This document shows positions 36,369 to 45,300 of a stretch of 64,000 nucleotides of DNA, piece by piece. Within the stretch, counting starts at the first letter, position 1; each line of letters opens with the position of its first letter. A program made the position numbers and the translations under genes. Under the pieces are notes generated by a model. It was given only the letters and a program-made list of their open reading frames with translations. It did no database searches and was not told where the DNA came from. Origin of the DNA: Streptomyces sp. S4.7 (lineage in GTDB: Bacteria > Actinomycetota > Actinomycetes > Streptomycetales > Streptomycetaceae); the NCBI RefSeq assembly GCF_010384365.1, contig NZ_CP048397.1, positions 4,340,001 to 4,404,000 on the forward strand, given 5' to 3'.

Positions 36369-36484
36369 CCTCCGTCCACGGAGGGGGGCCCGACGTCACC
36401 TCTTTACGAGGGTGATCCGTTGCTCTCGTCACTTTCCGCTGCGATGCCCGCGATGCCGCCTGCCGGTGCCCGTACCCTGTCCCC

Positions 36485-37387
36485 GTGGCAGAACCAGTGG
36501 TGCGCATCCCGGATGCGAAGGTCGCCCTGTCGACAGCCTCCGTTTATCCGGAGTCCACGGCGACGGCCTTCGAGATGGCCGGGCGCCTGGGGTACGACGG
36601 CGTCGAGGTCATGGTCTGGACGGATCCCGTCAGCCAGGACATCGAGGCGCTGCGCCGCCTGTCCGACTACCACCACGTGCCGATCCTCGCCATCCACGCG
36701 CCATGTCTGCTGATCACGCAGCGTGTCTGGTCGACGGACCCCTGGACCAAGCTCCAGCGGGCACGGTCGGCCGCCGAGCGGTTGGGTGCCTCCACGGTCG
36801 TCGTGCACCCGCCCTTCCGCTGGCAGCGCCAGTACTCCCGCGACTTCGTCTCCGGTATCTGGCGGATGGCCGACGAGACGGATGTGCGCTTCGCCGTCGA
36901 GAACATGTACCCGTGGCGCTACCGGGACCGTGAGGTGCTCGCGTACGCCCCCGACTGGGACGTGACGAAGGACGACTACCGCCACTTCACCGTCGACCTG
37001 TCACACACGGCCACCGCCCGCGCCGACGCGATGTCCATGGTCGACCGCATGGGCGACCGGCTGGGACACGTCCACCTCGCGGACGGCAACGGGTCGGCCA
37101 AGGACGAGCACCTGGTGCCGGGACGCGGCAGCCAGCCCTGCGCCGAACTGCTCGAACGGCTGGCCCGCGGCTCCTTCGACGGCCATGTCGTGATCGAGGT
37201 CAACACACGGCGCGCGATGTCGTCGGCCGAACGCGAGGCCGATCTGGCGGAGGCGCTGGCCTTCACCCGGCTCCACCTGGCGTCGTCGGCCGGCTCCGGC
37301 GCGGCGTCCCCCGCCGGGCCGACGGCGGAGAGCCGGGCACCGAAGCCCCGTGTGTCCCACGCCCGGCCCCGGATCCGCCGCACATGA
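36485..37387 (+). CDS. Sugar-phosphate isomerase/epimerase-type TIM-barrel protein
   Basis: 300-residue xylose-isomerase-like TIM barrel (AP endonuclease 2 fold). Metal-binding strand ends are visible: VMVWTD, IHAPCLL, VVVHPPFRWQ, FAVENMYPW (Glu), VDLSHTATAR, HVHLADGNG, and IEVNTRRAM (Glu). The substrate is unknown. The last ~35 residues are a Pro/Ala/Arg tail. GTG start 36485. Its stop overlaps the TetR start by four bases (ATGA), so isomerase and regulator are cotranslated. Confidence 0.88.
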   Translation: MAEPVVRIPDAKVALSTASVYPESTATAFEMAGRLGYDGVEVMVWTDPVSQDIEALRRLSDYHHVPILAIHAPCLLITQRVWSTDPWTKLQRARSAAERLGASTVVVHPPFRWQRQYSRDFVSGIWRMADETDVRFAVENMYPWRYRDREVLAYAPDWDVTKDDYRHFTVDLSHTATARADAMSMVDRMGDRLGHVHLADGNGSAKDEHLVPGRGSQPCAELLERLARGSFDGHVVIEVNTRRAMSSAEREADLAEALAFTRLHLASSAGSGAASPAGPTAESRAPKPRVSHARPRIRRT

Positions 37388-38019
37388 CCGGTACGGCCCC
37401 GCGCCGCCGTGGCCGCCCCGCACGCTCGGACGCGGACACCGGCCCCGGCGCCCGTGAGCGGATCCTCGACGCCGCCCGCAACGAGTTCGCCGAGCGCGGC
37501 TACGACAAGACGTCCGTGCGCGGCATCGCGAAGGCGGCCGGTGTGGACCCGGCCCTCGTGCATCACTACTTCGGTACGAAGGACGAGGTCTTCGGCGCGG
37601 CCATCGAGGTCTCCTTCGAACCGGCGCTGGTCCTTCCCGCGCTGCTGAGCGGCGGTGAGGAGGGCATCGGCGAGCGGCTCGCGCGCTTCTTCATCGGCGT
37701 GTGGGAGAACCCGGTGTCCAGGGCCCCGCTGCTCGCGATCCTGCGCTCCGCGGTGACCAACGAGGCCGCGGCGGCCATGCTGCGCAAGTTCGTGCTGCGG
37801 CGGCTGCTGGAGCGGATCGCGGTCGAACTCGACGTACCGGACCCCACCCTCCGCGCCGAGCTGGCCGCCTCGCACATGATCGGGATCGCGATCCTGCGGT
37901 ACGTGCTCAAGGCGGAGCCGCTGGCGTCGGTGGACACGGAGGAGATCGTCAGGATCGTCGCGCCGACGCTCCAGCGGTATCTGACGGAGGCCGGACCCGT
38001 CCAGGACGGACCCGCCTGA
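37384..38019 (+). CDS. TetR-family regulator
   Basis: 211 residues, helix-turn-helix at ARERILDAARNEFAERGYDK followed by RGIAKAAGVDPALVHHYFGT; the rest is a helical ligand-binding domain. The first ~20 residues are basic and Pro-rich. It overlaps the isomerase gene and is probably its cotranscribed regulator or a global one; no operator palindrome was picked out. About 160 bases separate it from ilvD, including an imperfect hairpin at about 38073-38103. Confidence 0.9.
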   Translation: MTGTAPRRRGRPARSDADTGPGARERILDAARNEFAERGYDKTSVRGIAKAAGVDPALVHHYFGTKDEVFGAAIEVSFEPALVLPALLSGGEEGIGERLARFFIGVWENPVSRAPLLAILRSAVTNEAAAAMLRKFVLRRLLERIAVELDVPDPTLRAELAASHMIGIAILRYVLKAEPLASVDTEEIVRIVAPTLQRYLTEAGPVQDGPA

Positions 38020-38179
38020 GAACCGGCCTGCGGGACCTGCCGGCCCCCGCCTCGGCGGCCCGGCCGAAAGCTGAACGGCCGTCCCGCATTCCGGAACGAC
38101 CGTCCAGATCTTGGAGCGGTGGGCGTAGGCTCGAAAAAGTCACTTTCCACCGAAGGATCTGCCGAAGGAGCGAGCGACG

Positions 38180-40030
38180 ATGCCCGAGCTGAGGTCCCGC
38201 ACTGTCACCCACGGCCGCAACATGGCGGGCGCGCGCGCCCTTATGCGGGCGTCGGGCGTAGCGAGCGAGGACATCGGCAAGCCGATCGTCGCCGTGGCCA
38301 ACTCCTTCACGGAGTTCGTTCCCGGACACACCCACCTCGCCCCCGTCGGCCGGATCGTCTCCGAGGCGATCAAGGCAGCGGGCGCCGTACCGCGCGAGTT
38401 CAACACCATCGCCGTGGACGACGGCATCGCCATGGGCCACGGAGGCATGCTCTACAGCCTGCCGTCCCGTGATCTGATCGCCGACTCCGTCGAGTACATG
38501 GTCGAGGCGCACTGCGCGGACGCGCTGATCTGCATCTCCAACTGCGACAAGATCACCCCGGGCATGCTGATGGCCGCCATGCGCCTCAACATCCCCACGG
38601 TCTTCGTCTCCGGCGGTCCGATGGAGGCCGGCAAGGCCACCCTGGTCGACGGCACGGTCCGCAAGCTGGACCTGATCAACGCGATCTCGGACGCCGTGAA
38701 CGAGTCCGTCTCGGACGAGGACATGCTCCGTATCGAGGAGAACGCCTGCCCGACCTGCGGCTCCTGTTCGGGCATGTTCACCGCGAACTCGATGAACTGC
38801 CTCGCCGAGGCCATCGGTCTCGCCCTGCCCGGCAACGGCTCGGTCCTCGCCACCCACACCGCGCGCAAGGCGCTGTACGAGAACGCGGGCGCCACGGTCG
38901 TCGACATCACCAAGCGCTACTACGGAGGCGGCGACGAGACCGTCCTGCCGCGCAGCATCGCCACCCGCGCGGCCTTCGACAACGCGATGGCGCTCGACAT
39001 CGCCATGGGCGGCTCCACGAACACGATCCTGCACCTCCTCGCCGCCGCCCAGGAGGGCGGTCTCGACTACGGCCTGGACGAGATCGACGCCGTCTCGCGG
39101 CGTGTCCCGTGCCTGGCGAAGGTCGCGCCGAACGTGGCCCCCGGCGGCACGTACTACATGGAGGACATCCACCGGGCCGGCGGTATCCCCGCCATCCTGG
39201 GCGAGCTGTACCGGGGCGGCCTCCTTCAGGAGGGCGTGCACTCGGTGCACTCCGACTCGCTCGACGAGTGGCTCAAGACGTGGGACGTGCGCGGCGGTTC
39301 ACCCTCCGAGGAGGCCGTGGAGCTGTGGCACGCGGCGCCCGGCTGCAAGCGCTCGGCGACCGCGTTCTCCCAGTCCGAGCGGTGGGACACGCTCGACCTG
39401 GACGCCGAGGGCGGCTGCATCCGCTCCGTGGAGCACGCGTACTCGAAGGACGGCGGACTCGCCGTGCTGAAGGGCAACCTGGCCGTCGACGGCTGTGTCG
39501 TGAAGACCGCGGGCGTGGACGAGTCGATCTGGACCTTCGAGGGCCCGGCCGTCGTCTGCGAGTCGCAGGACGAGGCCGTCGAGAAGATCCTCCGTAAGGA
39601 GATCAAGGAGGGCGATGTCATCGTCATCCGCTACGAGGGTCCGCGCGGCGGCCCCGGCATGCAGGAGATGCTCTACCCCACCTCGTATCTGAAGGGCCGG
39701 GGCCTGGGCAAGGCGTGCGCCCTGGTCACCGACGGCCGCTTCTCCGGCGGTACGTCGGGCCTGTCGATCGGCCACGCCTCGCCGGAGGCGGCGTCCGGCG
39801 GGACGATCGCGCTGGTGCGGGACGGCGACCGCATCCGGATCGACATCCCGGGACGCTCGATCGAACTGCTCGTCGGGGACGACGAGTTGGGGGTCCGGCG
39901 GGACGCGCTGAACGGGGTGTACGAGCCGGTCGCACGCGAGCGCAAGGTCTCCGTGGCGCTGCGCGCGTACGCGGCGATGGCCACGAGCGCCGACAAGGGC
40001 GCGGTCAGGGACATCTCCCGGCTGGGCTGA
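38180..40030 (+). CDS. ilvD: Dihydroxy-acid dehydratase
   Basis: IlvD dehydrates dihydroxy-isovalerate and dihydroxy-methylvalerate in valine, isoleucine and pantothenate-precursor synthesis; it carries an Fe-S cluster. The 616-residue protein has the cluster/metal segment SNCDKITPGM (C122), CPTCGSCSGMFTANS (C190, C193, C196), and C-terminal VTDGRFSGGTSG. Ribosome site GAAGGAG precedes the ATG. Single gene, closed by a terminator hairpin that also covers the end of the convergent kinase gene. Confidence 0.97.
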   Translation: MPELRSRTVTHGRNMAGARALMRASGVASEDIGKPIVAVANSFTEFVPGHTHLAPVGRIVSEAIKAAGAVPREFNTIAVDDGIAMGHGGMLYSLPSRDLIADSVEYMVEAHCADALICISNCDKITPGMLMAAMRLNIPTVFVSGGPMEAGKATLVDGTVRKLDLINAISDAVNESVSDEDMLRIEENACPTCGSCSGMFTANSMNCLAEAIGLALPGNGSVLATHTARKALYENAGATVVDITKRYYGGGDETVLPRSIATRAAFDNAMALDIAMGGSTNTILHLLAAAQEGGLDYGLDEIDAVSRRVPCLAKVAPNVAPGGTYYMEDIHRAGGIPAILGELYRGGLLQEGVHSVHSDSLDEWLKTWDVRGGSPSEEAVELWHAAPGCKRSATAFSQSERWDTLDLDAEGGCIRSVEHAYSKDGGLAVLKGNLAVDGCVVKTAGVDESIWTFEGPAVVCESQDEAVEKILRKEIKEGDVIVIRYEGPRGGPGMQEMLYPTSYLKGRGLGKACALVTDGRFSGGTSGLSIGHASPEAASGGTIALVRDGDRIRIDIPGRSIELLVGDDELGVRRDALNGVYEPVARERKVSVALRAYAAMATSADKGAVRDISRLG

Positions 40031-40093
40031 CCCGCCCCGACATCAGCACGGCCGGGCCGCAGCACAGCCGCCGCAGCGCAGCCGGTCGGACAC

Positions 40094-40138
40094 GAGGACC
40101 CCGGCACCCGGTGCGCGTCACCAGGTGCCGGGGTCCTC
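40094..40138. terminator. Shared terminator between ilvD and the kinase gene
   Basis: 15-bp perfect stem GAGGACCCCGGCACC (40094-40108) / GGTGCCGGGGTCCTC (40124-40138). The right arm is inside the kinase coding sequence and encodes its last residues (EDPGT); the kinase stop is in the loop. Confidence 0.83.
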
Positions 40139-42370
40139 GCTGTCCACGGCGAAGACGGAGCCGTCCGGCGCCCCGGCGTAGACGCGGCCGGGAGCGACGG
40201 CGGGGGCGGGCAGCGACGGCATGCTGGCGAGCTTGCCCGACAGCAGACGTGGTTTCGTACGGCCGATCAGCGTGCCGTCCGCCGTGTCGACCGTGATCAG
40301 CTGACCGTCCGCGGCGGAGAAGTAGAGCCGGTCCCCGGCCGTCACGACGGGAACGGACGAGCGGGCGACATCGGTCTCCAACTCCCAGCGGGGCTCGGCG
40401 TTCCCGCCCTTACGGGTCGTGTCGAGGGCCAGCAGGGTCCCGCCGCGCGCCAGCAGATACGCGGTGCCGTCGCGCACGGCGAGCTGCGCCTGGGACACGA
40501 CGTAGGGCAGCGGGACACGGCGCACGTCGCCGCTCGCGGTGTCGTAACGCACGACCGCGTCCGTCATCGAGTCCTGGTCGAGCGAGGAGAGGAACAGGAC
40601 GCCGCGCTCGGTGGCCACCGGCGTGAGGTATCCGCCGAGCCGACGCTGCCAGGCGAGCTCACCGGTCTTCGACTCCACCGCGCTGACCAGCGTGGTGCGG
40701 CCGTCGCCCGACTGCTCGGCGGCGTAGGAGTGCCCGGTCGCCGCACTGTGCGGGGAGAAGACGGGATCGGAGTGACCCGGCAGCCGGCGCTCCCAACGCG
40801 TCCTGCCCGTCGCGCTGTTCAGCGCCTCCACCCGCCCGTCGTCGTTCACGAGCAGGACGGTGCCGTCGGCGTGGTGGACGCCGCCCCGGTAACCGGAGAG
40901 GCCCTTGCTCCAGACCTCGGCGCCGTCGTCCTTCTCGTACGCCCGCAGCCGCGCGCCCTTCGACGTGGTGAGGACGGCGTGGACCAGACCGCCGGAGACG
41001 ACGGGTACGTCCGTGCCGTCGTCGCCCGCGCCCCGTGACCAGATCACCCGCCCGTCGGCGGGGTCGAGCCGGGCGGCGGCGACGCCCCGCGTGGAGCAGA
41101 CCAGTGTCGCCGAGACGCCGGAGAGGCTCGGTGTGTACGCACACGCCGGTGCGACGCCCCGCTCGGCGGCGTCCCCGATGGACGGGGCCCGCCACGGCTC
41201 GAACGCCGCGCCGGCCGCTTCCGCCGTGCCGGAGCCCGCCGGGCCGCCGGACGGCGACCGCGTGTCGCCGAAGCCCTGTGCGGCCCAGAGCCCGCCGTAC
41301 ACGAGCACGACGACGCCGACCGCGAGCGCCGGCCACTTGACCCGCTTCCGGCTGCCGATCGCTGTCCTCGGCTCCGCCGGGTCCCGCCCCGCGCTTCGGC
41401 GCGCGCCCCGCTCCGCCCCGGGGCCCGGCACCGTGGCCGGACCCGCCGCCCGATTCGCCGCCGTCGCCGACGCGGACGCGCGGCCGGACGGCGACCGCGC
41501 CCCGACACGGGTGCGCTGCTCCCCGGCCGGGGTTGTGGGCGGCCGCTCCACGGAGCGCCGCTGAGCCGGTATGAAGGCGTCCGCCTCGTACGACGGCGGG
41601 CGGAGCTCCGACATGATCTCGTCCGGCGTGGGACGTTTCTCCGGGTCCTTCGCGAGGCACCGCCCGACCAGCGGCGCCAGATCGGCGGGCAGGCCGACCA
41701 GATCCGCCTCGTCGTGCACCACCTGGTAGGCGACGATGTACGGGCTGTCGGAGTCGAACGGCCCGCGGCCGGTCGCCGCGTGCACCAGCAGCGAGCCCAG
41801 CGCGAACACATCGGCCGCGGGCCCCACTTCACGCGGGCGCTGGAACTGCTCGGGGGCCATGTACGGCGGCGAGCCGATCAACTTCCCCGTCTCGGTGCGC
41901 AGATCGCTGTCGACCGGCCGCGAGATGCCGAAGTCGATGACCTTGGGGCCGTTGTCCGTGAGGAGTACGTTGCCCGGCTTGAGGTCGCGATGGACGACAC
42001 CGGCCCGGTGGATGTCCCGCAGCGCCTCGGCGAGTCCCGCCGTCAGCCGGCGCAACTCGGCGGGAGCCATCGGCCCGTTGTTCTTGACCTGCTCGGCCAG
42101 GGTGGGGCCCGGGATGTACGAGGTGGCCATCCAGGGCCGCTCGGCATCCGGGTCCGCGTCCACGACGGGCGCGGTGAACGCACCGCTGACCAGGCGCGCG
42201 GCGGCGACCTCCTGGCGGAAGCGGGCCCGGAACTCCGGGTCCGCCGCGTACTGCTGGTGCACCACCTTCACGGCGAGGCGCAGCCCCGACGCGGAGCGCG
42301 CGAGATGCACGACGCCCATGCCACCGGAGCCGAGGCAGGCCTCAAGGCGGTAACTCCCGGCGTATTCCAT
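40118..42370 (-). CDS. Ser/Thr protein kinase with PQQ-like beta-propeller sensor
   Basis: 750-residue transmembrane eukaryotic-type kinase. The catalytic domain (residues ~5-265) has the Gly loop GSGGMGVVH, Lys in LAVKVVH, HRDLKPGNV, DFGIS and SPPYMAPEQF. A ~90-residue Pro/Arg/Ala juxtamembrane part leads to one membrane helix (WPALAVGVVVLVYGGLWAA) and an extracellular propeller of PQQ/PKnD-like blades (LDPADGRVIWSRG, YEKDDGAEVWSKG, LNSATGRTRWERR, VESKTGELAWQRR, VDTADGTLIGRTK). Such kinases sense external signals and phosphorylate cytoplasmic targets. Divergent from the SH3-like gene with about 140 bases between starts. Confidence 0.94.
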   Translation of the reverse strand: MEYAGSYRLEACLGSGGMGVVHLARSASGLRLAVKVVHQQYAADPEFRARFRQEVAAARLVSGAFTAPVVDADPDAERPWMATSYIPGPTLAEQVKNNGPMAPAELRRLTAGLAEALRDIHRAGVVHRDLKPGNVLLTDNGPKVIDFGISRPVDSDLRTETGKLIGSPPYMAPEQFQRPREVGPAADVFALGSLLVHAATGRGPFDSDSPYIVAYQVVHDEADLVGLPADLAPLVGRCLAKDPEKRPTPDEIMSELRPPSYEADAFIPAQRRSVERPPTTPAGEQRTRVGARSPSGRASASATAANRAAGPATVPGPGAERGARRSAGRDPAEPRTAIGSRKRVKWPALAVGVVVLVYGGLWAAQGFGDTRSPSGGPAGSGTAEAAGAAFEPWRAPSIGDAAERGVAPACAYTPSLSGVSATLVCSTRGVAAARLDPADGRVIWSRGAGDDGTDVPVVSGGLVHAVLTTSKGARLRAYEKDDGAEVWSKGLSGYRGGVHHADGTVLLVNDDGRVEALNSATGRTRWERRLPGHSDPVFSPHSAATGHSYAAEQSGDGRTTLVSAVESKTGELAWQRRLGGYLTPVATERGVLFLSSLDQDSMTDAVVRYDTASGDVRRVPLPYVVSQAQLAVRDGTAYLLARGGTLLALDTTRKGGNAEPRWELETDVARSSVPVVTAGDRLYFSAADGQLITVDTADGTLIGRTKPRLLSGKLASMPSLPAPAVAPGRVYAGAPDGSVFAVDSEDPGTW

Positions 42371-42510
42371 GTGTGTGTCCCCCGTGTCGCTTCTGCGAGC
42401 GCGCGACTCACGGAGCCTAGTCGAAGGTGCGGCTGTGGCTGAAGGGTCTTGCTAGCCTGCGCGTCGCAGAGAGTGAACATTCAACAAGATCACCAAGGGG
42501 GAGGGCAGCG

Positions 42511-42861
42511 ATGACTGTTGAAGGGGTAGGAGAGGTCGGAGAGATCCAGGAGACGGGCGCGGGCGCCGAGGCGGCGGTCGCCGACGCCGAGGTGGGCACA
42601 CTCGCCGCGTCGGTCGTCAGATACCCGGTCGCGCCGGGCTACCGCGTCAACGTGCGTTCGGGGCCGGGCACGCACTACCGGCTGGTCCGCGTCCTGCCGT
42701 ACGACGCCAGGGTCCCGATCAACTGCCAGAAGCCGGGCGAGTCGGTGTCCGGGCCGTACGGGACGTCGAAAATCTGGGACAACATCGCCAACGGCGAATT
42801 CGTCTCGGACGCCTACGTCAGAACAGGGAGTGACGGGTACGTCGCGCCGCGCTGCGCCTGA
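42511..42861 (+). CDS. Small SH3-like domain protein
   Basis: 116 residues with a bacterial SH3 segment: YRVNVRSGPGTHYRLVRVLP followed by VPINCQKPGESVSGPYGTSK and WDNIANGEFVSDAYVRTG. The ~35 residue N-terminal part is Glu/Ala/Gly-rich; no clear signal peptide or membrane helix is present, although SH3b domains normally act on the cell wall. Two cysteines (in NCQK and at the end, PRCA) could form a disulfide. ATG 42511 is preceded by GGGGGAGGG, a very strong ribosome site. Divergent neighbour is the kinase. Confidence 0.82.
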   Translation: MTVEGVGEVGEIQETGAGAEAAVADAEVGTLAASVVRYPVAPGYRVNVRSGPGTHYRLVRVLPYDARVPINCQKPGESVSGPYGTSKIWDNIANGEFVSDAYVRTGSDGYVAPRCA

Positions 42862-42899
42862 GCCGGGGCTCGCACGCCGCTCGGTCCCGGCCCCGGCCG

Positions 42900-42940
42900 G
42901 GCTCTCGCTCACAGGGATAATCGTCCTGTGAGCGAGAGCC
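42900..42940. promoter_or_regulatory. Perfect 16-bp dyad around a -10-like box and the start codon
   Basis: GGCTCTCGCTCACAGG (42900-42915) and CCTGTGAGCGAGAGCC (42925-42940) pair perfectly; the 9-base centre is GATAATCGT. GATAAT (42916-42921) looks like a -10 element six bases before the GTG start at 42928, which lies in the right arm. It could be an operator on a leaderless promoter, or an RNA hairpin closing the SH3-like transcript. Confidence 0.65.
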
Positions 42941-43506
42941 AGAGCGTGAGCGCGTCCGACAGCGCCGAAGCCACCGGGACCACCGCAGCCGCGGCGACGG
43001 GGGTGGGCACGGACGGCAGCGGCGGTGACAGCGGCCCCCGGCCCGAGCCGATCCGTTTCTTCGGCACGACCTGGGTCGCGCGCGGCGGCGGCTACGCGCC
43101 GCGCCGCGTCGCCGTCTGCGCCGGATCACTGGCCGCCGCCGTCGGCGCGTGCTTCCTGCTGCGCTTCGCCTTCGAGGGCCTGGAGATCGCGAAGGCCGGC
43201 TCCTTCGTCGGTGTCCTCGTCATCGTGATGTTCGCGGTGTGCAGCGCCATCGCCTTCCGCCGGACCTGGGAAGGCTTCTCGAAGCGCCCCGCCGACCCGG
43301 CCCGCGACGAGTCGCTGCGCAGCCTCAAGATGATCGGCTTCATCGGCTCGCTGACCGCGTACTTCCTGCGCTCACTGGCCGAGGCACCGGGGGAGGGGCT
43401 TCGCCGCGGCGAGTACGAGACGGCCCTCGCCCGGTACGAACGCCGGCGGACCGCCCGTGCGCGCAACCCGGCCGCCCGCAAGGTCAAGCGCCCCAAGCGC
43501 AAGTGA
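42928..43506 (+). CDS. Hypothetical two-helix membrane protein
   Basis: 192 residues: an N-terminal Ser/Ala/Thr/Gly-rich disordered part (~35 residues), a short folded segment PIRFFGTTWVARGGGYAPRR, two membrane helices (AVCAGSLAAAVGACFLLRFA and SFVGVLVIVMFAVCSAIAF), and a basic C-terminal tail (RRTARARNPAARKVKRPKRK). Function unknown; conserved in Streptomyces as far as I recall. GTG start 42928; no good ribosome site other than a weak AGGGA, and the -10-like GATAAT just before it suggests a leaderless message. Confidence 0.78.
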   Translation: MSESQSVSASDSAEATGTTAAAATGVGTDGSGGDSGPRPEPIRFFGTTWVARGGGYAPRRVAVCAGSLAAAVGACFLLRFAFEGLEIAKAGSFVGVLVIVMFAVCSAIAFRRTWEGFSKRPADPARDESLRSLKMIGFIGSLTAYFLRSLAEAPGEGLRRGEYETALARYERRRTARARNPAARKVKRPKRK

Positions 43507-43609
43507 CCCATCGGCGGACCCTCGGCGCAACTGACCCCCGGCGGACCTGACGAGCCGGTCCGGCGACCGGGAACACACCACGCGTCGCACCACGCGTCAG
43601 GATGGACCC

Positions 43610-44389
43610 ATGACCGATCGCGCGCTCTCCTTCGACGCCGTCGCCGGCCAGTACGACGCCGCCAGGCCCGGCTATCCGCCGCTCCTCTTCGAAGCCGTCG
43701 AGGAACTGTCCGGCCGCTCACTGAGAGGCTCCCGCGTCGTGGACGTCGGCGCCGGGACCGGTATCGCCACCCGCCTGCTGCGTGCGCGCGGCGCCGACGT
43801 CACCGCCGTCGAACCGGGCCCCGAAATGGCCGCGCGGCTCCGCCGCACCCTGCCGGACACCCCGCTGGTCAGGGCTTTCGGCGACGCCCTGCCGATCGCG
43901 GACGCGTCGGCCGACCTGGTGACGTAGGCCCAGTCCTGGCACTGGACCGACCCGGCCCACTCCGTCCCCGAGGCCCTGCGGGTGCTGCGGCCCGGCGGCG
44001 CGCTCGCCCTGTGGTGGAACGTCGCCGACCGCGCCGTGCCCTGGGTCGCCGCACAGGAGCGGCGGCTGCACCTGATCGCCGGCGCCGGAGCCCACAGTTC
44101 CGACGGCCACCGCGCCGGGAGCCCGCTGGACGATCTGGTGACCGTACGGCGCGAGCTGCGCTGGACGCGCACCGTCCCGCTCGACACCCACCTCGCCAAC
44201 CTCGGCAGCCACTCCCTCTTCCGGGTGCTGGGCGACGACGCCACGGCGGCCTGCCTGGCCGACGAGCGCGTCGAACTGCTCAAGGTCTTTCCGGCCAGCC
44301 TGGTCGAGGAGGCGTACGTCGTCGAGCTGACTGTCACACTTCGCCCGTCCGTGTCGTCTGTCGTACAGGGCCCCTCGTCCCGGGCCTGA
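43610..44389 (+). pseudogene. Class I SAM-dependent methyltransferase with in-frame amber codon
   Basis: The first 105 codons give a good methyltransferase N-terminus: FDAVAGQYDAARPGYPPLLF, SAM motif I VVDVGAGTGIATRLL, VEPGPEMAARLR, FGDALPIADASADLVT. Then TAG (43925-43927) interrupts the frame, and the same frame continues with AQSWHWTDPAHSVPEALRVL and RPGGALALWWN to 44389. The usual residue at the stop is Tyr or Cys (TAC/TGC), so one base change explains it. The truncated product would lack half of the fold. The 3' end overlaps the ECF41 promoter of the next gene. Confidence 0.85.
44332..44358 (+). promoter_or_regulatory. ECF41-type promoter of the sigma gene (autoregulation)
   Basis: TGTCACA (44332-44338), 16 bases, CGTC (44355-44358): exact match to the known ECF41 consensus TGTCACA-N16-CGTC. 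It lies 60 bases before the sigma gene, inside the end of the methyltransferase frame. Confidence 0.8.
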
Positions 44390-44417
44390 CACCGACAGGG
44401 GAGAGGAGCACCGGCTC

Positions 44418-45290
44418 ATGGCCGATCTGGCCGAATTCGAGCGGCAGCGCAAGAGGCTGTGGGGCATCGCCTACCGCATCACCGGATCCGTCGCCGACGC
44501 CGAGGACGCCGTCCAGGAGGACTGGCTGCGCTGGCAGCAGCTGCCCGACGGCGAGGCGGACGATCCGAAGGCGTATCTGACGACGGTCGTCAGCCGGCTC
44601 TGTTACGACCAGCTGGGTTCCGCGCGCGCCCGCCGCGAGTCGTACGTCGGGCCCTGGCTGCCCGAGCCGGTGGTCACCGAGAGCGGGCCCGAGGACCGGG
44701 TGACGCTGGACGAGTCGGTGGGGCTCGCCATGCTCACCGTGCTGGAGCGGCTGACACCGGCCGAACGCACCGCGTTCATCCTGCACGACGTCTTCGCCGT
44801 GCCGTTCAAGGAGATCGCGGAGGTGGTGGGCCGCACGCCCGACTCCGTACGGCAGCTGGCCTCCCGCGCCCGCCAGCGGGTACGGGCCGAGGCGCCCCGC
44901 CGCTCCGTCGACCGGGGCGAACACCGGCGGGCCGTCGACGCGTTCCTGTCGGCCGTGCTCGGCGGGGACTTCGACGGTCTGCTGGAGATCCTCGACCCCG
45001 AGGTGGTGTGGCGCTCGGACGGCGGCGGCAAGGTCATGGCGGCCAGACTGCCCATTCTCGGCGACGAGAAGGTCGTCCGCTTCACCCGGCGTCTGATGCG
45101 CGACTTCGACCCCGAGACGATGCACGCCCTCGTGCGGGAGGTGAACGGCTCTCCGGGTGTGGTGCTGGTCGACCCGGTCGGCGGGCAGAGCGCCGTCTTC
45201 GGGTTCAACGTGCACCGTGGGCTGATCACCGAGGTCGACGCCGTGATCAACCCGGAGAAGCTGCGCCACCTCGACCTCGGGAGCCTGTGA
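44418..45290 (+). CDS. ECF41-group RNA polymerase sigma factor (SigJ-like)
   Basis: 290-residue sigma factor with fused C-terminal SnoaL-like domain that regulates its own activity; ECF41 members have no separate anti-sigma factor. Region 2: LWGIAYRITGSVADAEDAVQ; region 4: LERLTPAERTAFILHDVFAV and GRTPDSVRQLASRARQ. Diagnostic ECF41 motifs: WLPEP in the linker (residues 80-84), DGGGK (201-205) and NPEKL (about 277-281, for NPDKL). ECF41 genes usually stand beside an oxidoreductase, epimerase or carboxymuconolactone decarboxylase-like gene; the oxidoreductase follows here. An ATG with GGAGAGGAG ribosome site. Confidence 0.93.
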   Translation: MADLAEFERQRKRLWGIAYRITGSVADAEDAVQEDWLRWQQLPDGEADDPKAYLTTVVSRLCYDQLGSARARRESYVGPWLPEPVVTESGPEDRVTLDESVGLAMLTVLERLTPAERTAFILHDVFAVPFKEIAEVVGRTPDSVRQLASRARQRVRAEAPRRSVDRGEHRRAVDAFLSAVLGGDFDGLLEILDPEVVWRSDGGGKVMAARLPILGDEKVVRFTRRLMRDFDPETMHALVREVNGSPGVVLVDPVGGQSAVFGFNVHRGLITEVDAVINPEKLRHLDLGSL

Positions 45291-45300
45291 CCACGCTCAC

